A DNA stretch of 9,128 bases, from contig CAYYXP010000010.1 of the NCBI GenBank assembly GCA_964475685.1, positions 1-9,128 on the forward strand, given 5' to 3'. A program made the translations under genes and the position numbers. The notes under the pieces were generated by a model. That model had not been told where the DNA came from, ran no database searches, and saw nothing but the letters and a program-made list of their open reading frames with translations. Shown here in pieces: positions 1-7,007 of the stretch. Origin of the DNA: CAVVWJ01 sp964475685 (GTDB lineage Bacteria; Gemmatimonadota; Gemmatimonadetes; Gemmatimonadales; GWC2-71-9). Each line of letters starts with the position of its first letter. The first letter of the stretch is position 1.

Positions 1-7
1 GTCTTGT

Positions 8-2191
8 GTGACGCTCCACACCGGGAGTGCCGTGACCGGTACGCTGCCCGACCTCGCCCCCGACCTGCGCGCCGTGCTCGAGCGGCACGCCGACCGGCTC
101 GATCTCGACCTGATCGAGCGGGCGCTCCGCTTCAGCGCGTCGGCCCACCGGGGCCAGAAGAGGATGTCGGGCGAGGACTTTGTGTCCCACACCATCGCGG
201 TGGCGCTCATCCTCGCCGAGCAGCTGCTCGACAGCACGACCATCGCCGCAGCGCTGTTGCACGACGTGGTCGAGGATTCCGATGTCCGCACCGAGGACAT
301 CGCCAAGGAGTTCGGCACCGAAATCGCCGGCATCGTGGACGGGCTCACCAAGATCTCGACCCTCACCTTCCGCTCCAGCGCCGAAGAGCAGGTCGAGAAC
401 TACCGGAAGCTCCTGCTCTCGATCGCCAAGGACGCGCGCGTCATCATCATCAAGCTCGCCGACCGGCTCCACAACATGCGGACCCTCGAGCACCTGTCGC
501 CCGATCGCCGGAGCCGTATCGCGATGGAGACGCGCGAGATTTACGGGCCGCTGGCCCACCGCTTCGGCATGGCGGGGATGAAGGCGGAGCTGGAAGACCT
601 GGCCTTCAAGTTCCTCGAGCCCGACGAGTATCGCGACCTGGTGACCCAGGTGGTCTCCAAGCGGGCCCAGAGGGAACAGACCATTCTCAAGCTGCGTACG
701 CCGCTCGACTCCGAGCTCAAGCGCGCCGGCATCGAGTTCTTCGAGGTGACCGGACGCCCCAAGCATCTCTGGTCCATCTACCAGAAGATGCGCAAGCGCA
801 ACAAGGGCTTCGACGAGATCTACGACCTGATGGCCATCCGGGTCATCGTGAAGACGGTGCCGGAGTGCTACCACGTGCTCGGCATCATCCACCACAACTG
901 GACCCCCGTCCAGGAGCGGATCAAGGACTATATCGCGTCGCCCAAGTCGAACGCGTACCAGTCGCTCCACACCACGATCTTCGGCCCCGGCGGCCAGCTC
1001 TTCGAGGTGCAGATCCGCACCCAGGACATGCACCGCACCGCCGAGTTCGGCATTGCCGCCCACTGGCTCTACAAGCGCGACGGCAAGCTCGACGAGCTCG
1101 ACCAGCACCTCGGCTGGTTCCGCCAGCTGCTCGAGCTGCAGCAGGACACCCACAGCCCGGAGGAGTTCCTCGAGTTCCTGAAGGTCGACCTCTACCAGGA
1201 CGAGATCTTCATCTTCACGCCGCAGGGCGATGTCAAGCGCCTCCCCAAGGGCTCCACGGCGATCGACTTCGCCTTCCACGTGCACACCGAGGTGGGTCTC
1301 AAGTGCCAGGGCGCCAAGATCAACGGACGCATCGCGCCGCTGCATCGTGAGCTCAAGAGCGGCGACACCGTCGAAATTCTCACGGGTTCCGGCGCCAAGC
1401 CGAGCCGCGACTGGCTGAGCCACGTCCGTACCGCGCGCGCGCGGCAGAAGATCAAGCAGTGGGTCAATCACGAGGAAGAGACGGTCAGTGTCACCCTCGG
1501 CAAGGAGATCCTGGCGCGGGAGGTGAAACGGCGCCGGCTCGACTCGCCCGACGACGCCCGGCTGGCCCGGGCAGCGGAGGCCCTCTCGCTGGCCGACGGA
1601 CGCGGGCTCGAGATCGCGGTCGGGCGCGGGGACGTGCCGATCGGACAGGTCATGCGCGCCCTCTACCCCGATCTGCCCAGCGAGGAGATCCAGGAGCCGA
1701 AGCCGACGGTATTCGGCCGCGTCATCGATCGCATCCGGCTCGGCCGCGGCATCAAGATCCAGGGCGTGGACGGTCTGATGGTGCGGTACGCGCAGTGTTG
1801 CCAGCCGGTGCCGGGTGATTCGGTGGTGGGCTATGTCACGCAGGGCAGGGGAATCTCGATCCATCGCGCCGACTGTCCGAACTTGCTCACCCTCGCGCAC
1901 GACGAGCGGCGGGTGGATATCGACTGGCAGGAAACGGCAGGGGAGGCCTTCGCCGTTCGGCTGGCCGTGACCGGGGAGGACCGGCGCGGGCTCTACGCTG
2001 ACATCATGGAGGCGGTGAGCCAGACCGGCACCAACATCAAGGGCGCCGACCTGAACACCAAGGACGGGACCGTCTTCGGCACGATCTTCGTCGAGGTGGA
2101 CAACCTTCCCCACCTCGGCAAGGTGATGAAGGCGGTGCGGAAGGTGAAAGGCGTGACGGGGATCGAACGAAGGGACGTGCCGGGGAGTTAG
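8..2191 (+). CDS. rel: Bifunctional (p)ppGpp synthetase/hydrolase, RelA/SpoT family
   Basis: Cytosolic stringent-response enzyme that makes (p)ppGpp from ATP and GTP/GDP and hydrolyses it. All domains of a long Rel are present in 727 residues. The HD hydrolase has His61 (VSHTIAVA), His85-Asp86 (LLHDVVEDSD) and Asp152 in ADRLHNMRT. The synthetase has GRPKHLWSIYQKM at about 249-261, Asp273 in YDLMAIR and Glu333 in FEVQIRT. The TGS domain spans about 398-459, a Cys-rich segment holds Cys597, Cys598, His619 and Cys623, and a C-terminal ACT domain spans about 647-723. The RIKD motif at 304-307 is the RxKD type of bifunctional enzymes, not the ExDD type of synthetase-only RelA. Both activities therefore look intact. 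The start is uncertain: GTG at 8 is used here, an in-frame GTG lies at 32, and the frame stays open to the left edge, so the true start may be off-window. An EVE-domain gene follows after 8 bp, probably in the same transcript. Confidence 0.95.
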   Translation: MTLHTGSAVTGTLPDLAPDLRAVLERHADRLDLDLIERALRFSASAHRGQKRMSGEDFVSHTIAVALILAEQLLDSTTIAAALLHDVVEDSDVRTEDIAKEFGTEIAGIVDGLTKISTLTFRSSAEEQVENYRKLLLSIAKDARVIIIKLADRLHNMRTLEHLSPDRRSRIAMETREIYGPLAHRFGMAGMKAELEDLAFKFLEPDEYRDLVTQVVSKRAQREQTILKLRTPLDSELKRAGIEFFEVTGRPKHLWSIYQKMRKRNKGFDEIYDLMAIRVIVKTVPECYHVLGIIHHNWTPVQERIKDYIASPKSNAYQSLHTTIFGPGGQLFEVQIRTQDMHRTAEFGIAAHWLYKRDGKLDELDQHLGWFRQLLELQQDTHSPEEFLEFLKVDLYQDEIFIFTPQGDVKRLPKGSTAIDFAFHVHTEVGLKCQGAKINGRIAPLHRELKSGDTVEILTGSGAKPSRDWLSHVRTARARQKIKQWVNHEEETVSVTLGKEILAREVKRRRLDSPDDARLARAAEALSLADGRGLEIAVGRGDVPIGQVMRALYPDLPSEEIQEPKPTVFGRVIDRIRLGRGIKIQGVDGLMVRYAQCCQPVPGDSVVGYVTQGRGISIHRADCPNLLTLAHDERRVDIDWQETAGEAFAVRLAVTGEDRRGLYADIMEAVSQTGTNIKGADLNTKDGTVFGTIFVEVDNLPHLGKVMKAVRKVKGVTGIERRDVPGS

Positions 2192-2199
2192 GCCGAGCC

Positions 2200-2622
2200 A
2201 TGCCGAACTACTGGATTCTCAAGACCGACACCGACACATACTCCTTCGACCACCTGGTGCGGGACCGCCGCACCGTTTGGGACGGCATCACCAACGCGCT
2301 CGCCCTGAAACACATCCGCGCCATGGCCCGGGGTGACCAGGCCATGATCTACCATTCGGGTGACGGAAAGGCGATCGTGGGACTCGCCACCATCGTGAGC
2401 GAGCCGTACCCCGATCCCGGGGCCAGGGACTCCAGGCTCGTGGTGGTGGACATCCAGGCGGGCGACCGCCTCCCCTCCCCGGTGTCGCTCGCCACCATCA
2501 AGGCCGACCCCGCCTTCGCCGACCTCAGCCTGGTGCGCATGTCGCGCCTCTCGGTGGTTCCCGCGACGCCGGCGCAATGGCGCCTCCTCCTCGCGCTCGC
2601 CGGGGCGGCAAAGCCGGATTGA
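2200..2622 (+). CDS. EVE domain protein (PUA-like fold)
   Basis: Small 140-residue protein that is almost entirely one EVE domain, of the group that includes human THYN1. What shows this is YWILKTDTDTYSFDHL near the N-terminus, TVWDGITN at 25-32, the GDQAMIYHSG block at 45-54, then VGLATIVSEPYPDP at 60-73, and a C-terminal MSRLSVVPATPAQW segment. EVE domains share the PUA/YTH/ASCH-like fold and several bind modified nucleobases in DNA or RNA. The ligand of this one cannot be read from sequence. The usual SEP after the first Trp-x-x-Lys is TDT here, and the usual VRNYQAR is ITNALAL. I believe this is a common bacterial subgroup rather than decay. The ATG lies 8 bp after the rel stop, and GGGGAG at 2182-2187 inside the end of rel is a weak, distant ribosome site. 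Translation is therefore probably coupled to rel. There is no signal peptide or membrane segment. Confidence 0.87.
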   Translation: MPNYWILKTDTDTYSFDHLVRDRRTVWDGITNALALKHIRAMARGDQAMIYHSGDGKAIVGLATIVSEPYPDPGARDSRLVVVDIQAGDRLPSPVSLATIKADPAFADLSLVRMSRLSVVPATPAQWRLLLALAGAAKPD

Positions 2623-2647
2623 CAATCTGTTCACCGGCGGGCAGACT
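2619..2647 (+). promoter_or_regulatory. Candidate sigma70-type promoter ahead of mmsA
   Basis: A perfect TTGACA sits at 2619-2624, overlapping the stop codon of the EVE gene. Exactly 17 bases later is CAGACT (2642-2647), which matches TATAAT at three of six positions. Transcription would begin near 2654, leaving a leader of about 40 bases before the GTG of mmsA. The -10 element is weak, so this is a candidate only. The 73-bp gap between 2623 and 2695 is the only space on the plus strand where a promoter for the dehydrogenase/aminotransferase unit would fit without lying inside a gene. Confidence 0.3.
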
Positions 2648-2695
2648 CCCCTCTGACATCCAGATCTCAACCATCCCCCTACGCCCGGGGCCTTT

Positions 2696-4204
2696 GTGAC
2701 GTCCGTGGAACCTCTCGCCACCCCCGCCGCCGACCGGGCTGGCAGCCGCAAGCATCCCGACGCCCGGCACTTCATCGGCGGCCAGTTCGTGAGCGGCGGA
2801 CCCCGCTTTCTCGATGTCCTGGACCCTTCCACGGGGACGGCGATCAGCCGAGTCCCGCTCGGTGGCCCGGCCGAAGTGGACCAGGCGGTCCAGGCGGCCC
2901 GCCGGGCGTTTCCGGCATGGGCCGCGACCCCGATCAAGGAACGGGTCCAGGTCTTCTACCGTTACAAGACGCTTCTCGAGCGGCACCTCACCGAGCTCGG
3001 CGAGCTGGTCACCGAGGAGCATGGGAAGGTGCGGAGCGAGGCGGAAGCGGAAATCCTGAAGGCGATCGAGCTCACCGAGTTTGCCTGCTCGCTGCCCCAG
3101 ATCGCCGTTGGCGAGGTGCTCGAGGTGAGCCGAGGCGTCGAGTGCCGGCTGGAGCGCCACCCGCTCGGCGTGGTCGCGGCGATCAATCCGTTCAACTTCC
3201 CCTCGATGGTGCCCCACTGGTCCATCCCCAATGCGATCGCGCTCGGCAACGCCTTCATCATGAAGCCGTCGGAGCAGGTGCCGCTCAGCGCCGGCCGGAT
3301 CGCCGAGCTGCTTCGCGAAGCGGGCCTGCCGGACGGGATCCTCAACGTGGTGCACGGGGCGCGCGAGGCGGTGGAGGCTATCTGCGACCATCCGGGCATC
3401 GAGGCGGTGACATTTGTGGGCTCGACCCGCGTCGCCAAGGAGGTCTACCGCCGGGGCACCACCGCCTTCAAGCGGGTGCTGGCGCTTGGCGGCGCCAAGA
3501 ACCACGTCATCGTCATGCCCGACGCCGACCCCGAAATGGCGGCCTCCGGCGTGCTGGCGGCGATGAGCGGCTGCACCGGGCAACGCTGCATGGCGGCGTC
3601 GGTCATGGTGGCTGTCTCTTCCACCGGACACATCATCGATCGGCTGGCGGCCCAGGCCCGCGGGATGGTGGCCGGCCGCGACTTCGGGCCGGTGATCACC
3701 CGCGAGGCGAAGGAGCGGATCGAGCAGGCCATCGGCGAGGCGGAGCAGGACGGGGCGAAGATCCTGGTGGACGGCCGCGGCACCGTCGTACCGGGGAAGG
3801 AGGGGGGCTTCTTCGTCGGGCCGACGGTGATCGATCAGGTCCGGCCCGACATGCGCATCGCGCGTGAGGAAGTCTTCGGCCCGGTGCTGGCCATTGTCCG
3901 CGCCGGCAATCTCGACGAGGCCCTCGAGATCGAGAACGCCTCTCCATACGGCAACGCTGCCTCCATTTTCACCGAGAGCGGCGGGCTGGCCAGGCGGGCG
4001 ATGGAGCGCGCCAGCGCCGGGATGGTGGGAATCAACGTGGGCGTACCGGTGCCGCGGGAGCCGTTCCCCTTCGGCGGCTGGAACGACTCCAAGTTCGGCG
4101 CAGGCGACATCACCGGCCGCGGCTCGATCGAGTTCTGGACCAAGTCCAAGAAGATCACGACCAAGTGGAACCGCGAAGCGGGAACCAACTGGATGGCAAA
4201 ATGA
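2696..4204 (+). CDS. mmsA: CoA-acylating (methyl)malonate-semialdehyde dehydrogenase
   Basis: NAD-dependent aldehyde dehydrogenase that oxidatively decarboxylates malonate or methylmalonate semialdehyde to acetyl-CoA or propionyl-CoA. The 502-residue length is typical. The ALDH core is complete: NPFNFPSMVPHW at 164-175 with oxyanion Asn167, Lys190 in MKPSE, FVGST at 240-244, nucleophile Cys298 in TGQRCMA, and EEVFGP at 391-396. The segment LALGGAKNH at 262-270 has Ala263 where hydrolytic ALDHs carry the general-base Glu of LELGG. Together with the GAKNH signature and Arg297 before the Cys, this marks the CoA-acylating MMSDH branch. The C-terminal INVGVPVP motif resembles Bacillus IolA. An in-frame TGA at 2654 bounds the start, no ATG precedes residue 171, and GGGG at 2687-2690 favours GTG 2696 over GTG 2705. 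The stop overlaps the next start as ATGA. An inositol-pathway role is possible, but the aminotransferase partner points to beta-amino acid breakdown. Confidence 0.9.
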   Translation: MTSVEPLATPAADRAGSRKHPDARHFIGGQFVSGGPRFLDVLDPSTGTAISRVPLGGPAEVDQAVQAARRAFPAWAATPIKERVQVFYRYKTLLERHLTELGELVTEEHGKVRSEAEAEILKAIELTEFACSLPQIAVGEVLEVSRGVECRLERHPLGVVAAINPFNFPSMVPHWSIPNAIALGNAFIMKPSEQVPLSAGRIAELLREAGLPDGILNVVHGAREAVEAICDHPGIEAVTFVGSTRVAKEVYRRGTTAFKRVLALGGAKNHVIVMPDADPEMAASGVLAAMSGCTGQRCMAASVMVAVSSTGHIIDRLAAQARGMVAGRDFGPVITREAKERIEQAIGEAEQDGAKILVDGRGTVVPGKEGGFFVGPTVIDQVRPDMRIAREEVFGPVLAIVRAGNLDEALEIENASPYGNAASIFTESGGLARRAMERASAGMVGINVGVPVPREPFPFGGWNDSKFGAGDITGRGSIEFWTKSKKITTKWNREAGTNWMAK

Positions 4205-5562
4205 CAACCATGGCTCCGTCGCGCCTCGTCATGCCTCCCCATGACCATGCGCCCCGTCCGTACACCGGCCCCTCGCGGCAGGAAGTGCTGGCGATGCGGC
4301 GCCAGTTCTGCCACCCCTCGACGTTCCTCTACTACCGCGAGCCGCTCATGGTGGTCGAGGGGCACATGCAGTACCTCTACGACGAGACCGGGCGCCGGTA
4401 CCTCGACTTCATTGCGGGCATCGTCACGGTGTCGTGCGGCCACTCGCACCCCCGGTTCATCGAACGGGTGCAGGAGCAGCTCGCCCTCATCCAGCACACG
4501 ACGACGATCTATCTCCACCCCAGCTTTCCCCTGATGGCGCGGCGCCTGGCCGGCAAGATGCCGCCCGGTCTCGATGTGACCTACTTCGTCAACAGCGGCA
4601 GTGAGGCCAACGACCTCGCGGTGATGATGGCGCGGCTGTTCACCGGCAACAACGACGTGATCGCGGTGCGGAACGGCTATCACGGCGGCTCGCCCGGCTC
4701 GATGGGGCTCACCTCCCACGCCACCTGGAAGTTTCCGGCCCAGGTCAACCAGGGCGTCCACCACGCCATCAATCCCGACCCCTATCGCAGCCCCTTCCGG
4801 GGGACGCCGGAGGAAATCGCCTCGCGGAGCGCGGCCGACATCCGCGACCTCGTGCGCTTCTCGACGCCGGGCAAGGTCGCCGCGTTCATCGCCGAGCCGA
4901 TCCAGGGGGTCGGCGGCACCACCATGGGCGCGCCGAACTACCTTCGCGAGGCGTACGCCATCACGAGGGAGTACGGGGGCCTCTGCATCGCCGACGAGGT
5001 GCAGACCGGCTTCGGCCGCACCGGAGACCACTTCTGGGGCTTCGAGGGCTCCGGGGTCGTGCCGGACATCGTGACCATGGCCAAGGGAATCGGGAACGGG
5101 CTCCCGCTGGCGGCGGTCACCACGCGCCGCGAGATCGCGGAGGCGCTGACCCAGCGGATCCACTTCAACACCTACGGCGGGAACCCGATCTCCATGGCGG
5201 CCGGCCTCGCGGTGCTCGACATCATCGAGGAAGACGGCCTCCAGGAGAACTCCCGCATCGTCGGCGGCAGGTTGAAGGCCGGCCTCCAGGAGTTGATGAG
5301 CCGCCACAGGCTGATCGGCGACGTGCGCGGCCAGGGGCTGATGCTCGGCGCGGAGCTGGTGCGGGATCGGGAGACCAAGGAACCCGCGACCCAGGAGACG
5401 CTCGCCGTGTGGGAGGTCGCGCGGGAGATGGGACTGCTCATCGGCAAGGGCGGGATCGACGGCAACGTCCTGCGCATCAAGCCGCCGATGTGCATTACCG
5501 CGGCCGACGTCGACTTCGCGCTCGACGTGCTGGATGAGGCGCTCACGCGGGTGGAGCGCTAG
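4201..5562 (+). CDS. Class III aminotransferase, AGXT2-like (beta-alanine/beta-aminoisobutyrate or alanine-glyoxylate type)
   Basis: PLP-dependent transaminase of 453 residues. It is co-linear with mammalian AGXT2 from memory: MPPHDHAPRPY at 11-21, DFIAGIVTVSCGH at 69-81, AEPIQGVGG at 231-239, IADEVQTGFGRTGDHFWGF at 263-281, FNTYGGNP at 322-329 and GDVRGQGLM at 373-381. Cofactor residues are visible: NSGSEAND (131-138) for the PLP phosphate, Asp265 for the pyridine nitrogen, and Schiff-base Lys295 in MAKGIGNG. Thr324 is the usual phosphate contact from the second subunit. Family members move an amino group from beta-alanine, beta-aminoisobutyrate or alanine to pyruvate or glyoxylate. ATG 4201 is chosen because it overlaps the mmsA stop as ATGA. 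ATGs at 4210 and 4231 are alternatives, and the last matches the conserved MPP start of the family. An ATG at 4165 lies well inside mmsA and is unlikely. Pairing with mmsA makes malonate or methylmalonate semialdehyde the likely product. A GABA or putrescine aminotransferase role cannot be excluded. Confidence 0.9.
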   Translation: MTTMAPSRLVMPPHDHAPRPYTGPSRQEVLAMRRQFCHPSTFLYYREPLMVVEGHMQYLYDETGRRYLDFIAGIVTVSCGHSHPRFIERVQEQLALIQHTTTIYLHPSFPLMARRLAGKMPPGLDVTYFVNSGSEANDLAVMMARLFTGNNDVIAVRNGYHGGSPGSMGLTSHATWKFPAQVNQGVHHAINPDPYRSPFRGTPEEIASRSAADIRDLVRFSTPGKVAAFIAEPIQGVGGTTMGAPNYLREAYAITREYGGLCIADEVQTGFGRTGDHFWGFEGSGVVPDIVTMAKGIGNGLPLAAVTTRREIAEALTQRIHFNTYGGNPISMAAGLAVLDIIEEDGLQENSRIVGGRLKAGLQELMSRHRLIGDVRGQGLMLGAELVRDRETKEPATQETLAVWEVAREMGLLIGKGGIDGNVLRIKPPMCITAADVDFALDVLDEALTRVER

Positions 5563-5576
5563 CGTCGGTCGCTGTT

Positions 5577-5600
5577 GGGCGCGCCTCCGGCGCTCCGCCC
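5577..5600. terminator. GC-rich hairpin(s) between convergent genes, possible bidirectional terminator
   Basis: The 38-bp spacer between the aminotransferase stop and the oxidase stop is rich in inverted repeats. GCGCC at 5581-5585 pairs with GGCGC at 5589-5593 around a three-base loop, and the stem extends past one mismatch to GG 5578-5579 and CC 5595-5596. A competing longer stem pairs 5549-5559 with 5590-5600 over 11 positions with one G-T wobble and a 30-base loop. Neither has a T-run on either strand, so a classical intrinsic terminator is not proven. Position between converging operons is the main argument. Confidence 0.35.
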
Positions 5601-6890
5601 TCAGCTCGAGAACCCGATCCCCATGCGGTCCAGCGCTCGCAGCATGAGGCCGGGTCGCTGTCCTTCATCGACCCGGCGCAGCCCGCGCGTCACCATCCCC
5701 ACCGCCCAGGATCGGAGCGGCTCCGGCGGGTAGGGGAACGGTACTTGCCTCGCGAGCGTCAAGTCGAGCAGCTCTCCCGGCCGGTCGAGCGCCATGTGGG
5801 CCAGGATCCGGCCGCCCAGACGCGTGGTCCCGAGCCCGTGCCCGGTGTACCCGAGCCCATACACCACCCGGCCTCCGAGGGCGCGTCCGAAGAACGGCGT
5901 GAGCCTCGTGGTCGAGCAAATGGCGCCGCCCCAGGCGTAGGGGAACTCCAGGCCGGCCAGCGCGGGAAAGTGGCGCCGGAAGCTCGCGCGCAGCGCGCGA
6001 TAGTGCTCGGGGGAGTGATCGCACGACGCATCCACCCGGTTCCCTGCGTAGTATGCCGCCTCGCTGGTTCCCCACAGGATGCGATCGTCCGCCGTCAGCC
6101 GGTAATAGTTGAAGAAGGTGCGGGCGTCGCTCACTCCCTGGCGCCGCCGCCAGCCGATCGCCTCGCGCTGAGCGGCGGTCAATGGATCGCTCACGAGGAT
6201 GTAGTCGTAGAGCGGGATGAACCGGTGAACCACCCCGGGTACGAGGTGGTGGGTGTAGGCGCTGGTGGCGAGCACGGCGCGCCGGGCCTCGACCGACCCT
6301 CGCGCCGAGCGGAGCCGGACACCCGCGCCCGCCGGCTCGACGGCCTCAATGCGGCTCTGCTCGTACACCCGCACACCGAGTCGCTCCGCCTCCGTTCGCA
6401 GGCCATCCACCAGTTTCACCGGATCCAGAATGCCTCCGCCGGTGACCCACACCCCTCCCAGGTAGAGCGGCGAATTCACCTCGGCGCAAATCGTCTCGCG
6501 ATCGAGCTCGCGGAACGAGGTGAGCCCCAATCGTTGCGCGGTGGTAACTGTGCGCCGCGCCTCCTCCACATGCGCCGGCGTGAGCGCCGCCATGAGCCGT
6601 CCGGTGGGTTCGTAGTCGCAGGCGATTTTCCTGTCGGCCAGAAAGGCCAGCATCTCCGCCACGTTGCGCTCGCCCAGGTCCGCAAGACGCCGGGCCTCCG
6701 CTTCCCCGAAGTGCTGGATGGCGAGGCCGTGGCTGTGGTCCACCGTCTCGGAGAGCATCCCCGCGTTCCGGCCGCTCGCTCCGTACGCGGCCACGCCCTG
6801 CTCGACGACGACCACTTCGACCGACGGGTCGAGCGACTTGAGGAACAGGGCCGCCCAGACTCCGGTGAGACCGGCGCCGACCACCACCAC
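5601..6890 (-). CDS. FAD-dependent amine/amino-acid oxidoreductase (DAO fold, DadA/PuuB-like)
   Basis: Flavoprotein of the DAO superfamily (COG0665 group), which includes D-amino acid dehydrogenases, glycine oxidases and gamma-glutamylputrescine oxidase. From GTG 6890 it reads 429 residues. A Rossmann FAD site opens the protein (VGAGLTG at 4-10, Glu30 ending the second strand), then GASGRNAGM at 37-45, the ASGRN element common in PuuB-like oxidases. The C-terminal half has FNYYRLTADDRILWG, YAWGGAICSTTRLTPFFG and GLGYTGHGLGTTRLGG, the last closing over the flavin. There is no signal peptide or membrane segment. It is the last gene of potD-potB-potC-oxidase, so an imported amine is the natural substrate guess; the exact one is unknown. 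The GTG start is likely wrong: it begins inside the first beta-strand of the FAD site, and plausible family sequence continues 39 codons upstream to the potC stop (see the next entry). Counting those, the protein would be 468 residues. Confidence 0.85.
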   Translation of the reverse strand: MVVVGAGLTGVWAALFLKSLDPSVEVVVVEQGVAAYGASGRNAGMLSETVDHSHGLAIQHFGEAEARRLADLGERNVAEMLAFLADRKIACDYEPTGRLMAALTPAHVEEARRTVTTAQRLGLTSFRELDRETICAEVNSPLYLGGVWVTGGGILDPVKLVDGLRTEAERLGVRVYEQSRIEAVEPAGAGVRLRSARGSVEARRAVLATSAYTHHLVPGVVHRFIPLYDYILVSDPLTAAQREAIGWRRRQGVSDARTFFNYYRLTADDRILWGTSEAAYYAGNRVDASCDHSPEHYRALRASFRRHFPALAGLEFPYAWGGAICSTTRLTPFFGRALGGRVVYGLGYTGHGLGTTRLGGRILAHMALDRPGELLDLTLARQVPFPYPPEPLRSWAVGMVTRGLRRVDEGQRPGLMLRALDRMGIGFSS

Positions 6891-7007
6891 GTCGGCGTAC
6901 TGGGCATTCTCCAGCAGGGCCGTGTCGCGTGGCGCGCGGCGCGCCAGCCAGTAGCAGGCCCGCTCGATGGGCTCCGTATGTTGTCCCGGGGAAGTAGTAC
7001 CGGTCAG
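6891..7007 (-). other. In-frame N-terminal extension of the oxidase, with a possible CTG start
   Basis: Reading the oxidase frame upstream of GTG 6890 gives 39 further codons without a stop. They encode an acidic/aromatic lead that includes ERACYWLARRAP and NAQYADVVVVG, which resembles the usual lead (xYWLxxx...P...ADVxVVGGG) of this oxidase family. No ATG, GTG or TTG occurs in frame within it. The only near-start codons are CTGs at 7007-7005, 6947-6945, 6917-6915 and 6914-6912. The first overlaps the potC stop (TGA 7006-7004) as CTGA, matching the ATGA coupling seen between mmsA and the aminotransferase. That it is translated is inference; that it is open and family-like is seen directly. 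Confidence 0.6.

Noticed and set aside
4..1350. A 448-codon frame overlapping rel in another phase
   Set aside because: The rel frame has every Rel domain and catalytic motif. The overlapping frame is Arg/Pro/Ala-rich without motifs.
2613..2638. GCCGG/CCGGC inverted repeat as a terminator after the EVE gene
   Set aside because: The stem is only five base pairs with a 16-base loop and no T-run, and it overlaps the EVE stop and the candidate -35 box. Not distinguishable from chance in this composition.
2525..5307. Long minus-strand open frames opposite mmsA and the aminotransferase (560 and 490 codons)
   Set aside because: They are antisense to genes with clear family motifs, and their translations are low-complexity, rich in Arg, His, Ala and Gly with no recognisable domain. 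Long antisense frames are expected from GC-rich codon use.
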